From Mesostigma viride (Eukaryota > Streptophyta > Mesostigmatophyceae > Mesostigmatales > Mesostigmataceae), in the NCBI GenBank assembly GCA_009746045.1, contig RPFO01000312.1, positions 2,749,779 to 2,813,778 on the forward strand: DNA of 64,000 bases, read 5' to 3'. A program made the position numbers and the translations under genes. Within the stretch, counting starts at the first letter, position 1. Every line of letters begins with the position of its first letter. This document shows, piece by piece, positions 21,417 through 35,409 of the stretch. The notes beneath the pieces are model-generated. The model saw nothing but the letters and a program-made list of their open reading frames with translations, made no database searches and was not told the origin of the DNA.

Positions 21417-24400
21417 ATGAGCTGGCTGTTTTCTCGTCGATCTCAGGCATATTACAAGTCCCCCCAAAAATCGTTCGTAGGTGAGGCCATTGAACGTTCT
21501 CGTCGTCAGGCACATCCCTTTTCGTTCCCCGATATCGGTCCACAACCGCTCGTCGCGCGCCCCAATGTCGGTGCCTCCTGGTCCGTTCCCAGCGGCGGGA
21601 ACGACGGAGCCAAACGGCGAAGGCTGTTATGCCCGCAAGGTGAACAGCTGTTGAAGACCGCCGAAGCTGTTGAAGTGGCTGAAGTGGATACACGGTCGCC
21701 GGAGCCCGATGCGGCGGGCATGGAAGGCGTAGAGCCTGCTGAGCCGCGCCCTGATGACTCAATGGAGGAGGAATGGGGGGCGATGGCGGAGGAGGAGTTT
21801 ACGGCAGACGGTGGGGCAGGGGGGGCGATGGCGGAGGGGCTTACGACAGACGGTGGGGAGGAACGGCTGGTGATGTTGAGGCCGGCGCCGGCCGTGCATC
21901 AAGAAACCCATGGGCATGGTCTAAGCCGTTGTCTGGGAACGCGGATTTTACACAGGCTTCGCTTTTCTGCATAGCCACGGAGTTTGGTCTTCCTGATAAG
22001 TGCATCGAAGCGTTTCAGGAACTGGCGAAGCACCCACAATACAGTGTGACCAGCCACGGGGAGTTCGGCGTGGCTAGGAGACGGTCATTGGAGAAGGGCC
22101 TGCCCCTTGCGGACGCACTGACTGTGAATTGGGTCCCAGCGGAGGCAGAGGGCGATCCTTTGCGTGAGGCAGTCAAGTTCACTTACATCAGCATACAGTC
22201 AACGCTATCCGCTCTGCTGCAGAATGAGTCGTTCACGGGGAAACTGTTACTAGAACACGAGATGAATGAGGATCGGCGTGTGTGGACTTTCAATCAGACC
22301 CAGTTTTACAACACCCATCCAACAGTTCAACAACAGGAGGTGCAGCTTCCCGCCTTGGCAGCAAGTTCCAGTGAGAAGCGGCAGAGTGTCGTCCGCATTG
22401 GGGACACCATCATGGTGTTAATGGACAACAACAAGGGGCAGCGAAAGCGAGAAGAACTTTGCCTTGTCCGCGCTGTCTTCATGCAAGTAAACGCTGACGG
22501 GACTCGTGAGCCATGGGCGAAAGTCCGGTAAGTGGCACGGATGGTGCTTTTGTGTCGATGTACACTCATCATGATATGCCCTTGGGATTGCACATGCTGA
22601 GTTAATTGCATTCTGCTGAAAACAGATTGGTGTTGTCCGGGCTCCCTTGTTGGTTGGTACCAGTTGACCACTATAAACTGCCGTAATGGGCATGCATCCG
22701 GGCCAGTGCAAGCATGGTTATTAAACTGGGTTGTGGGAAGTGCAATGTTTGCACCATATATCAAGTATGATGACAGTGTTTATGCAGCAATGTGGTGTGT
22801 TTAGAGACCAAATAATGTCGTAGCCTTTTTGGTCCTGCATGAGCGCAAAGTTCCGAACACTATTTTCCCGAGGTTAGCCACTCCTCCTCGGCATCCTAAA
22901 TTGAGACCACGCCTGCGCAGGATTACACAGAGTGCACTACATTTGGTGGGAGGATATTGACGTGTGCACGTCCAGCACGCTTGGATGGATCTAGTATTGT
23001 ATATTGATGACAATCCTATAATTTGCCCGCCGTCATGATGCCTGCAGGTTCTTCTACCGCGCAAGGGATTGTCCGGGGGGGACCGTACCGCGGGATGCCG
23101 ATCGTGTCAGTGAGGTCTTCTGGACGAAGCATGAGCAGGAGATCTCTTTACTGAACTACGGGGGTCACATTGACGTGGTTGGCGTCCGTAAGTGGAGGAA
23201 ATTTGCCGAGGCTGACCGAGAGGGCGGGCGAGTGTTCTTCATGCGCAGGTCGTACAACCTTTCCCCGGACAAGCCTCGGTACAAGAGGCTGAGATTCTCT
23301 AGATGGGAAGCCGAATTCCGCTGTTACCGCCCTTCTAAGTCTGGTCTACGCATCCTATATTTGGTAGTGGCGTTGTGGGATGACTCATTTGAGGAGTATC
23401 TCCATCGGCATGGGACGCTGGAAGCGCATTTGTTCACTGTTCTGAACATCGAGCGCGCCGACAACAAGTCAAGAGACATGATCTTCCCCATCACCGTGAG
23501 AGATACACATGTGCCACGAGAGGCAGTCCTTGAGTGTCTTGTGGAGGACATGGATGCGATGGCAGAGGGCGTGCCCATGCAAGTGAAGTTTCCCAAAACG
23601 CCAAGTGAGCTTTGGGAAATCCGTGTCGCGAACCTGAACGTGATGGATTCGGCCGCCCGCAACGGCGCGATGGGGCACAAGGGTTGCACCGGCGACAAAG
23701 TGAGTGATGTTGTCACGTAGCTTGGTTCGGGGTGCTGCCCATGTGACCTTGATGTATTGGGAAGCTGTGTTGGTTTGTTATCACCGTAACCATCAGGCCT
23801 TCTTTTATTTCTGCGTACCTTGGTGTGCGGCGCATTGTGGGTGTGTGCGCCACTGCAGGGATGCCCCTTTTGCAACGTTCACCACGACGACTGGGCGGAT
23901 GCGACGGTGGACGTGGCGGAGTACATGCGCAGTGAGAAGCAAACGGCGGAAATATTGGAGGAGATGGAGGGCATGGCGACGGCCACGGCACGGAAAGAGA
24001 AGGCGAAGGAGACCGGGGTGATGTATCAGCCGCTGTGGCCTTGGCGGGATCTTCGATTCTTTGACCGCTACCGGCAGTATCCGATGGATATCTTTCACAA
24101 TCTGACGTTGGGTCTATGTAAGCAGGTGGCTCGCTACCTCGAGGAGGATGGAATTCCCACTCGCCAGCACCCGGAGTTGGATGCTTGGGTAAGCGCACAC
24201 CCCACGCGCGTCGGGAGCCGGCTGCCGCAGGGGAAAGCTTTTACCTTGTATCCACATTACAAGGGAATGGAGCTGCTGACCCTGCTGTTCCAAATGCCTT
24301 TTGCACTTCCCATGCTGCTGCTGAGGAGGCGGAATGAGGGAGATGATAAGGAGAAAAGGAAGGCCCGGCGGATCAGCAAGATGGTGATGCACCTCGCCAA

Positions 24401-25927
24401 GTGGGCGCAGATGATGCTTGGTCCCGTTACGTCTCCAATCTACAACTTGGCTGCTGACAACGTCTACGCCACTTTTCAAGAGTGTTTCGGCACCTTGTGG
24501 CCGCGTGGCAGCCTTGCAGGAAAGGGTCCTGGGGCAATGGCTGAGGCAGCGGATGGCGACGAAAAGAAGAAAAACGCGGAGAAGAAGAAGAAGAGGATGG
24601 CACGCCAAGACAATGCCGCCAGCCATAACGTCCACATACCGCGCCATGCTTTGGCACAGACTGACGATGTGGGTCGTATCTGGTCCTTGGGCCCGCATGA
24701 ATTTGAGGGGTACCACTTATTCCTGAAATCTCTCATGGAGTCGATGGCCAAATGCCACAGCAAGGAGCCGGGGCGTTACTTGCTGCAGAAACTACAGGGC
24801 TACTTGGCGTGGCAGTCCATGCTGGTTAAGGAGACATCCCAGCTCGATGAACGCGTGCTGCAAACCTTGCAGGAAAGCAGGATGTTCAACAAGCTGTATC
24901 CCAAAGCGTCCGCGACTGGTAGTGGCGCGAGTGGCGGTCCTTCTGGGCGGGAGGTGTGGGTGCGGCAAGGGGCGACTTTTCCAACGGTCATACACGAGCG
25001 CTGCGCGTTGGGGCGCATCGAGCAGGTGAGGAAACGCATGGGCGCTGTTGCTATGGCTGCGCTGGCGCTAGGGCTAGGGCATTCCTTGGTGTGCTGGGCC
25101 GACCCAGCATTTCCGTTCATATGCCCAGGCTAACAACGGCACTTGTGTGTTTTGCATGTGGTGCTGTGTGTGTGCAGGTCATGGGGGGCATGCCTTGCGG
25201 CCGTAACCCTAAGTCAACACCGACGTTGGCGGAAATTGGCGCTGACAAGCAGACGGTGGACGAGCTTCTCGCCCCGCTGGGCTGTCCACCCTGGGATGAA
25301 GCAACTGGCAGCGTGAAGGTTTATGCTAGTGCAGTAGTCGGTGCCAGGACCATTACGACTGGGGAGGTCAGGTGCTTCCACACTGATGCATACCCGGCAG
25401 GGGAAGTGGCGACAGCAGACTCATTGGCATACCAGGCGGCGGACAATGTGGACGCTGAATTTTGGTTTGCTGAGGTTGGCACCATCTTCATGCTGACGCC
25501 TGCTGAGGGGGCCATGGGGAGCATGTGGTTTGTCCCGATTTGGTTTGAGTCAGGGGATGCAAAGGACGTTCAGGGCAATCCCATGTACAACACGGACGAA
25601 ACTTGGACGGACTGTCCTGTGTTCACCAAAGACATGACACTGTCCTCGCAGTGGAAAGCCACGGGGAAGTATCCACAGCCTCTGTCCTACCTGGGGTCAC
25701 AGGTCCGACTGTTGCATCAGTGCTGGCGGCGTGGTTACGAAACCAAATGCAAAGGAAAGCATGTGGCGGCACGTGTAGGTGACACCACATCAGAACCAGT
25801 CCTACAGGTGAAGCACGACCACCTTGGGAACAACCACTACGTGCTCGATGCGTTTGATTGGGCGTGCCCAGCGTACTATCGTGACCTGCACATGGGGGGC
25901 GTGACGGACCAGCATGGGAAACGATGA
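21417..25927 (+). CDS. Gene B: CACTA (TNP2-like) transposase with BAH-like domain
   Basis: Five exons join in frame: 21417-21869, 21956-22527, 23048-23699, 23859-25025 and 25178-25927, giving about 1,197 residues. The short first intron (86 bp) is inferred because the frame changes there. Residues about 293-430 resemble a BAH domain: VVRIGDTIMVL, then AKVRFFYRARDC, then SEVFWTKHEQEISLLNYGGH. Residues about 445-640 follow the TNP2/Transposase_21 order: LYLVVALWDDSFEEYL (D453/D454), a VEDMDAMAEGV helix, IRVANLNVMDSAARNGAMGH, a CPFC knuckle (561-564), and YPMDIFHNLTLG (D636). The C-terminal exon (FWFAEVGTIFMLTP..VPIWFESG) matches the tail region usual in these transposases. It would cut and paste DNA at the CACTA ends. 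BAH domains normally bind chromatin or histones. Intact apart from the assumed first intron. The catalytic triad assignment is tentative. Confidence 0.7.
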
Positions 25928-25989
25928 CCTGCACAGGATGGCCGTGTCAGATAATCACGGCATTTTGTAACGTAGGGAGCCAGTGTATT

Positions 25990-26275
25990 TATATTGTTGG
26001 CCATGGGGCTGAGGTTGTGAGCATCCCATTCGTCATGCTCGTGCCCAGTTTGCGTGTGCCCAGTTTTGGGGACATTGTATTTAAATTGTTGGCCATGGGG
26101 CTGAGGTTGTGAGCATCCTATTCGTCATGCTCGTGCCCGGTTTGCGTGTGCCCAGTTTTTGGGACATTGTATTTATATTGTTGGCCATGGGGCTGAGGTT
26201 GTGAGCATCCCATTCGTCATGCTCGTGCCCAGTTTGCGTGTGCCCAGTTTTGGGGACATCCTATTTAAATGTTTT
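25990..26275. repeat. ~92-bp tandem repeat, three copies
   Basis: Units beginning TTGTTGGCCATGGGGCTGAG start near 25997, 26088 and 26179 and each end in GGGACAT(T/C)(G/C)TATTTA. It lies just downstream of the transposase stop codon, probably in its 3' UTR. The copies differ by only a few bases. Confidence 0.8.
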
Positions 26276-26599
26276 TCTGTATTCATATACGTGGTAAGGG
26301 AACGACCCATTAGGAAATGATCTGAGACTTTGCAATTGAAGTCGGACAACGATGATCCATGTACACTGCATGATACACCTGGATATCAAATATTACATAA
26401 CTTGGTTAAGGTTTCTTTCCAGCACTCCGAGGGCTCCTGATCTGTGGCTCGCCAATGGGAGCACGAGTTTAAGTAATTGATGTGACCTTTTGTGGATGCC
26501 CTACCTAACGCGAAGGCATGATCATCTTCCCATGCAGTGAGCAGTTTAATTGAACCTGGGGCCAGGCTTTTTAAGTCAACGAGACAAGTGGGGCGTCAT

Positions 26600-27010
26600 A
26601 TTAATAGGTACATTAATTAATTCTGACCTGGCCTGGCCCCAAGGACATTCCCCAAAGGGTAGGGAAACCTGTCACCAACTACATCCAGATGTTGCTGGAC
26701 GACCTAGTGGTCCCAGCCCAGTTTGAGCACCGCATCCACTCTCTCTCCCGTCTTTGGACTGCCATGCAGGACAAGACGCGGTGGAAGAAGATTGTCAAGG
26801 CGCACACGCCCGACCCTGTGGGCAAGCCACCTCCCCCCAAGCGGAGGAGGCGTTTTGATGAGTAGTGTAGTTAGGATTTTCTAGATAGAGTTAGGATAGT
26901 TCGATCACGCGGCTTCCTCCACCCCATCCATCATGAAATATGTGCTACATGACCTCCCCACGGAGGCATGTTATAATTTAATTTAATTTAATTTAATTTA
27001 ATTAATTGAT
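26600..27010 (+). pseudogene. LINE ORF2 3' end inside the giant element
   Basis: The plus-strand frame from about 26640 reads QRVGKPVTNYIQMLLDDLVV, later TRWKKIVKAHTPDPVGKPPP and PKRRRRFDE, then TAG. It is the same tail as at 5411-5520 and 48110-48220. A family 3' UTR follows, ending in (TTTAA)n at about 26965-27005. This is a 5'-truncated insertion. Confidence 0.65.
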
Positions 27011-27154
27011 TAGTTAATGAGGAACATCACTCCGTTGGGAGTCAATGGAGCACATATCCCTGAGAAGGGGCATATGGCTTTAAAGACATCCTGGGCTACT
27101 TCATGCAAGGGTGGTTACTTCATGCAAGGTTAAACTCGTGCTCCCTTTCTGCTT

Positions 27155-27730
27155 GATGGATGGATGGATGGATGGATGGATGGATATGGATGGATGGATG
27201 GATGGATGGATGGATGGATGGATGGATGGATGGATGGATGGATGGATGGATGGATGGATGGATGGATGGATGGATGGATGGATGGATGGATGGATGGATG
27301 GATGGATGGATGGATGGATGGATGGATGGATGGATGGATGGATGGATGGATGGATGGATGGATGGATGGATGGATGGATGGATGGATGGATGGATGGATG
27401 GATGGATGGATGGATGGATGGATGGATGGATGGATCGATGGATGGATGGATGGATGGATGCATGGATGGATGGATGGATGGATGGATGGATGGATGGATG
27501 GATGGATGGATGGATGGATGGATGGATGGATGGATGGATGGATGGATGGATGGATGGATGGATGGATGGATGGATGGATGGATGGATGGATGGATGGATG
27601 GGTGGGTGGGTGGGTGGGTGGGTGGGTGGGTGGGTGGGTGGGTGGGTGGGTGGGTGGGTGGGTGGGTGGGTGGTGGGTGGGTGGGTGGGTGGGTGGGTGG
27701 GTGGGTGGGTGGGTGGGTGGGTGGGTGGTG
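27155..27730. repeat. GGAT microsatellite changing to GGGT
   Basis: About 110 copies of GGAT with a handful of point variants (27155-27600) switch abruptly into about 32 copies of GGGT (27600-27730). ORFs reading WMDG or HPSI across it are artefacts. It is preceded by AACTCGTGCTCCCTTTCTGC, the tail motif found next to the tracts at 41587 and 43061. Confidence 0.95.
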
Positions 27731-28762
27731 GACTACTTACACAATACAATAATCTAGTGCTTAACGGTTGGGGGATGATGCAGACGATATTGTTTAAAAC
27801 TTTTGTGTAATTATTTTCTAATGAGATTAGCATAGTACTCCGTGGCATGCCTTTGCGCATGACACGCAAGTACTTACTTAGTTACTTACTTACACAATCA
27901 CTGGGCAAACGCTATCTGCGAGACCCTGGTTTCCCAATCGCCTTGCCGTGCTAATGCCCTTGAAAAAAATGCGGCGATTTTCCACCTGGTACGCGGCACC
28001 AGCATGCACATGTGCTCCATGCCACAAGACAACATCACCAGGATTGAGCATCACCTCAGTTTTTCCCTCCCCCCTCTTGGAGATGTCCCTCTTCCTATAA
28101 TGTCGGATACTATTGTCGTACGAAACCCAACGTGTGTCGGGTTGTACAGCGATGATGCAACTTACTGGGAAGTATACCTCCCATGCCAATACTTCACGTG
28201 TAAGATCGGAATGGGGCCCTTGTTCTTTGCAGTTAGCCAGGCTTCGGAGCACCAGCAACTCACGTGGCTTAGGCACGTAGGACATGTCCAGCGCAGCATG
28301 CAGGATCTTGACCGCCAATCCCAGGACGAGCTTCCCAAACGGGCTGTCTTCGTCGATAAGGGCTTGGCTACGTTGCTTTGGAGGGAATGTAAACGCCTTG
28401 GTGTTCTCGTTGTACTTCCGAAAAATTCTGTCAAATTTACTATCCGGAATGTCTTGCGCAGCATTCAGCATCTGCACGCGTACTTCCTCGCTTACGATGC
28501 CTCGTATGACAGTGTATCCCCTCTCCCTGATATCCGCCGCACACTTCTTTTGTAAAGGGGTTTCGGCAATGTTCCTCTCATGCAATGCCACGTTTTCAAT
28601 CGCCTTTTCCCCGGCATTCTTCCGGTTGCCCACACGGTGGTTCTCTACGGCTTTCAATGCGGCGGGCGTTTTTTTCTTGGCAGGAACCTTCTTGGCCGCC
28701 TCCCGCCTTGCTTTTTGCCTTTCCGCCTGCTGCTTCCTATATGCCATCAATCCACACTAGGA

Positions 28763-29120
28763 ACTCGCTACTGAGAAAACTGAGATTTCCTGAGATTTCC
28801 TGAGATTTCCTGAGAAAAAAACTGAGATTTCCTGAGATTTCCTGAGATGTCCTGAGATTTCCTGAGATTTCCTGAGATTTTCCTGAGATTTCCTGAGATT
28901 TCCTGAGAAAGTGACCTGAGATTTCCTGAGATTGGCCTGAGAAAATTGGCTTTTTCTCAGGAAATCTCAGGAAATCTCAGGGCTAAGTGGAAACTGAGAT
29001 TTTACGTGGACACTGAGATTTTTTTTTCTCAGGCTGAAAATCTCAGGGCATTTTCTCAGGCGCTGAAAATCTCAGGGCATTTTCTCAGGCGCTTAAAATC
29101 TCAGGGCATTTTCTCAGGCA
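28763..29120. repeat. Left subterminal CTGAGA repeats of the nested element
   Basis: More than 20 copies of CTGAGATTTC and its complement. The first ~170 bp run in one orientation (CTGAGATTTC) and the next ~160 bp mostly in the other (TCTCAGG), so the end can fold on itself. Confidence 0.85.
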
Positions 29121-32155
<3,035 letters not shown>

Positions 32156-32859
32156 CACTATCTCACTTTCTCGGTCCAAAAATCAAGCCATCACTCACAA
32201 ACAGCCACGCGACTGCTGTGCTCTCACGCCGTCTCATTACACACAACTGATTTAGGTAATGCAACGTTGTTGGCGCGTCAAGGCGTCGGGTTTTCATCTC
32301 ACTTAAATCGTTGTGTGTTCCCTTTGCTGCTTTGCTGGATAACGCATGTTTCCCTTGCATGCAGGCAATCTACCTAACACAACCATGGCGCACACATCGG
32401 CCAGCCCAGCATGGCGGGGAGGGCACCTGCGGACACAGATTTTGTAGGCTCTGAGCCCTCATCACATCGCTGTAGCACTGGACAGTCTCCTGCGGTAAAT
32501 TTCTAGAAAGTCGTCCATTAATTTCAGCAATGATCGCTGGGACAGCCCTACGCGGATGTTATACTGCATTTGTAAGATGCTTGTGGCTGTGCATCTTGCC
32601 CGCCACCCTCGGACTGTGATTGAGTGCACTTCTCCTTCATGTGTTTTGTCAGTACAGTTTGTCATGCTAATGTAATGCAGAAAACCGCAATTCAGGCAGC
32701 AAGGTAGCAGCCATGTTGATTTTGATGATGATGATGATGATGACTTGGTTTAGGTGGTCTTTTGAACTTGTTGATTTTAATGAAATAAGTTTACCTGTGC
32801 GTGGTGTTGATTTGTCAGTTTGCTACGCCTTTGGTTGTCATGTTGACGTTTGTCATGTT

Positions 32860-33561
32860 AACATTTGTGGACATTTTGTCATGTTAACAATTTTTTTGGC
32901 CTTCGTTTGTTAACGTCTTGACATTTCTTGACACATCACCTTGGTTTGTCAGTGTATTGACATTTTTTTCCGTGTTGATATGTTGATATTTCAAAGATTG
33001 TCAAGGTTTTGTCAACCTTTCAACATTCTGTCAAGGTTTGTCAAGCCTTTGATGTTATCATGTCAAGCTTTTGTCAAGTTCTGTCAAGGTTTGTCAAGGT
33101 CATGTCAGTTGATATGTCAAGAATCTATATTACTAATTTGGCAATGTAAGGTAATCCGACACTATTCAGGGCATCACCGAGTACGCGGCCAATCCAGAAG
33201 GGGCGGACTGACTGACCACCAATCCGCGCCAAGCGCACGGAAGAACTGCCAACCAATCCGCGCAAAGCTCCCAGCGAGCGAAGCGAGCGGCCGCTTTAGC
33301 GGCCTCCTCTCTGGAGGGCAGCGAAGGAGACCGTCAGTCCGTCACGATTCCTCTCCGGAGTGCAGCGAAGGAGTACGCTTCTACGAACTACAGTATGCGT
33401 CTACAGCGGGCAGCGGGCAGTCCCTCCATGGTCTCTCTACCGCCAAAAATTGATTAATTTTTTTTTTTTTTTGGCTGTGTGAAGCCAGCGGGTCACACTA
33501 GAACTATTTGACAATTCTTGACAAACAATTGTCAAAGTTTGTCAACACTCCGTTCCTAGTG
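32860..33561. repeat. TTGTCAA repeat region with a mini CACTA-like end pair
   Basis: TTGTCAA/TTGACA motifs recur densely at about 32860-33130 and again at 33505-33550. The second block lies between CACTAGAAC (from about 33494) and GTTCCTAGTG (ending about 33559), that is, a ~66-bp pair of CACTA-like ends. A GC-rich insert (33140-33490) separates the two blocks. This suggests an internally deleted member of a third CACTA-like family. Confidence 0.45.
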
Positions 33562-33577
33562 TGGCAGCGAGGATGGC

Positions 33578-33952
33578 ATGCCTGCACCAAGGAAGAGGAG
33601 GGGTAAGCAGCCTGCAGCAGAAACTGATTCCTCCATCTGCAGCGGCAGTGATAATGGTAGCCAAGAGGATGTGGCTCCACCTAGCAGCGACAGTGATGAC
33701 CCATGCAGCTACAATGCGTCTGAACCTGCACGGGGAAGCGTGGACGGAGGGGGAGAGGAAGGAGGCAGCCTGCAGCAGAAAATGCTGCTGATTCTGCCCG
33801 TGGTGGCGATGGCCGCGAGTATGCGGCTGAACCTACGCGGGGGAATCGTGGGCAGAGGGGGAGAGGGGGTAGGCAGCACAAGAATGTGGCTGAACCTAGC
33901 CGGGGCGACCTTGCACCAACGAGGAGAAGTGCAAGGGCGTATGGAAAAGTGA
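33578..33952 (+). pseudogene. Fragment of a basic/Ser-rich transposon ORF
   Basis: The ATG at 33578 gives MPAPRKRRGKQPAAETDSS and then Asp/Ser-rich sequence before losing its character near codon 60, where internal ~75-bp repeats (GTGGCT..CCT/AACCT..GGGG) shift frame. It looks like the N-terminus of an element protein followed by decay. No domain is identifiable. Confidence 0.35.
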
Positions 33953-34104
33953 GCTACGCTGAAGCAGATTGTAGCAACTCGTCTAGTGACTGAAATTGAT
34001 GTTCTTATTAAACTTGAAGAGCTGTACTCCAACTGCACAAGAAATTATTATAATTTGTAATCAAAGTGATTTCTGGTTGCGTGGTATGAATGCGATTTCT
34101 CTGT

Positions 34105-34460
34105 GTGCATGAGGTTTCTCAGTTTTTCTCAGGCCTTAAGTTTCCCAGATATTCTCAGTCTCAGATTTTCTCAGGCAGCAACCTGAGAAAAAACCGGGCG
34201 CCTGAGAAATTTCGTTCCTGAGAAAAAAAAATCTCAGGCCAGGCGACTTTCTCAGGCTGATCTCAGTTTTTTCTCAGTTTTCTCAGTTTTCTCAGGTGAT
34301 TTTCTCAGTTTTCCTGAGAAAACTGAGATTTTTCTCAGTTGATCTCAGGAAATCTCAGGAAATCTCAGGACATCTCAGGAAATCTCAGGAAATCTCAGGC
34401 AGCCTTCCTGAGAAAACTGAGAAAACTGAGAAAAACTGAGAAAAATCTCAGATCTGAGTT
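34105..34460. repeat. Right subterminal CTGAGA repeats of the nested element
   Basis: Dense TCTCAG/CTGAGA motifs mirror those at 28763-29120 and end at GAGTTCCTAGTG. Confidence 0.85.
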
Positions 34461-34734
34461 CCTAGTGCACCAGCCCTCTTGATAGCAGCTTTCTGGTCGA
34501 TGTCGCGCCACCTGTTTGCCTTCATAATTTTGGCTTGCATCTTCTTCATGGCTTTGCACGCCTTGGCGACTTCCTGCTCACTAGCCAAGTCGGATTCCAT
34601 CATATACCGGCAAAGAAAACAGGGTTTAAAAGCAACCGAGTATATGTAAAGGCTATCGATCGTGCTGTTTAGGGTTAAATACCAACCTTCAGTACAAAAA
34701 TTAATTGGCGGGCTGCCATGCACAACATCGGGTC

Positions 34735-35265
34735 GCTGCGTACCTGCCGTGGGAAGGAGGGGGGTGATACACAAATACCGTACAAGTGATACACAAATAC
34801 CGTACAAGTGATACAGAATTGCAGCCAGGACAACAGCGGGTCGCTGCGTACCTGCCGTGGGAAGGAGGACAAGTGATACACAAATACCGTACAAGTGATA
34901 CACAACTGCCGCCAGTATAACAGCGGGTCGCTGCGTACCTGCCGTGGGAAGGAGGACAAGTGATACACAAATACGCTACAAGTGATACACAAATACGCTA
35001 CAAGTGATACACAATTGCAGCCAGGGCAACAGCGGGTCGCTGCGTACCTGCCGTGGGAAGGAGGACAAGTGATACACAAATACTCTACAAGTGATACACA
35101 ACTGCCGCCAGTATAACAGCGGGTCGCTGCGTACCTGCCGTGGGAAGGAGGACAAGTGATACACAAATACGCTACAAGTGATACACAATTGCAGGCAGGA
35201 CAACAGCGGTCGCTGCGTACCTGCCGTGGGAAGGAGGACAAGTGATACACAAATACGTGTCTGTA
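34735..35265 (-). promoter_or_regulatory. Array 2 of the 87-bp repeat, between genes C and D
   Basis: About five to six units identical in type to array 1 but inverted (read as AGCGGGTCGCTGCGTACCTG on the plus strand). It lies between the start of gene C (34603, minus) and gene D (35410, plus). Both unit variants, with CTGGCTGCAATTG or ACTGGCGGCAGTTG, are mixed as in array 1. Confidence 0.75.
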
Positions 35266-35409
35266 TTGAGGTAGTGCCACGCGAATGGGTTTACATGCAG
35301 TGCAGTGCAGGCAGCGCTATAATGTGTACCCCCGATCACGTGAGCCTGAGCTAATTATTGGATCACGCAGCGACGGTAATTACTTTGCAGGCAGTACGCA
35401 ACCGTAGCA

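Noticed and set aside
27120-27869. Long ORFs encoding WMDG or HPSIH repeats
   Set aside because: They are translations of the GGAT/GGGT microsatellite, open on both strands, with no flanking gene structure.
21417-28754. KDZ-type transposon with a TET/JBP dioxygenase
   Set aside because: Considered because KDZ elements can carry 2OG oxygenases. However, the ends start CACTA with a 2-bp duplication, and the transposase order (WDD, CPFC, PMDIFHNLTLG) fits TNP2-like CACTA better. The dioxygenase lacks features I associate with TET/JBP.
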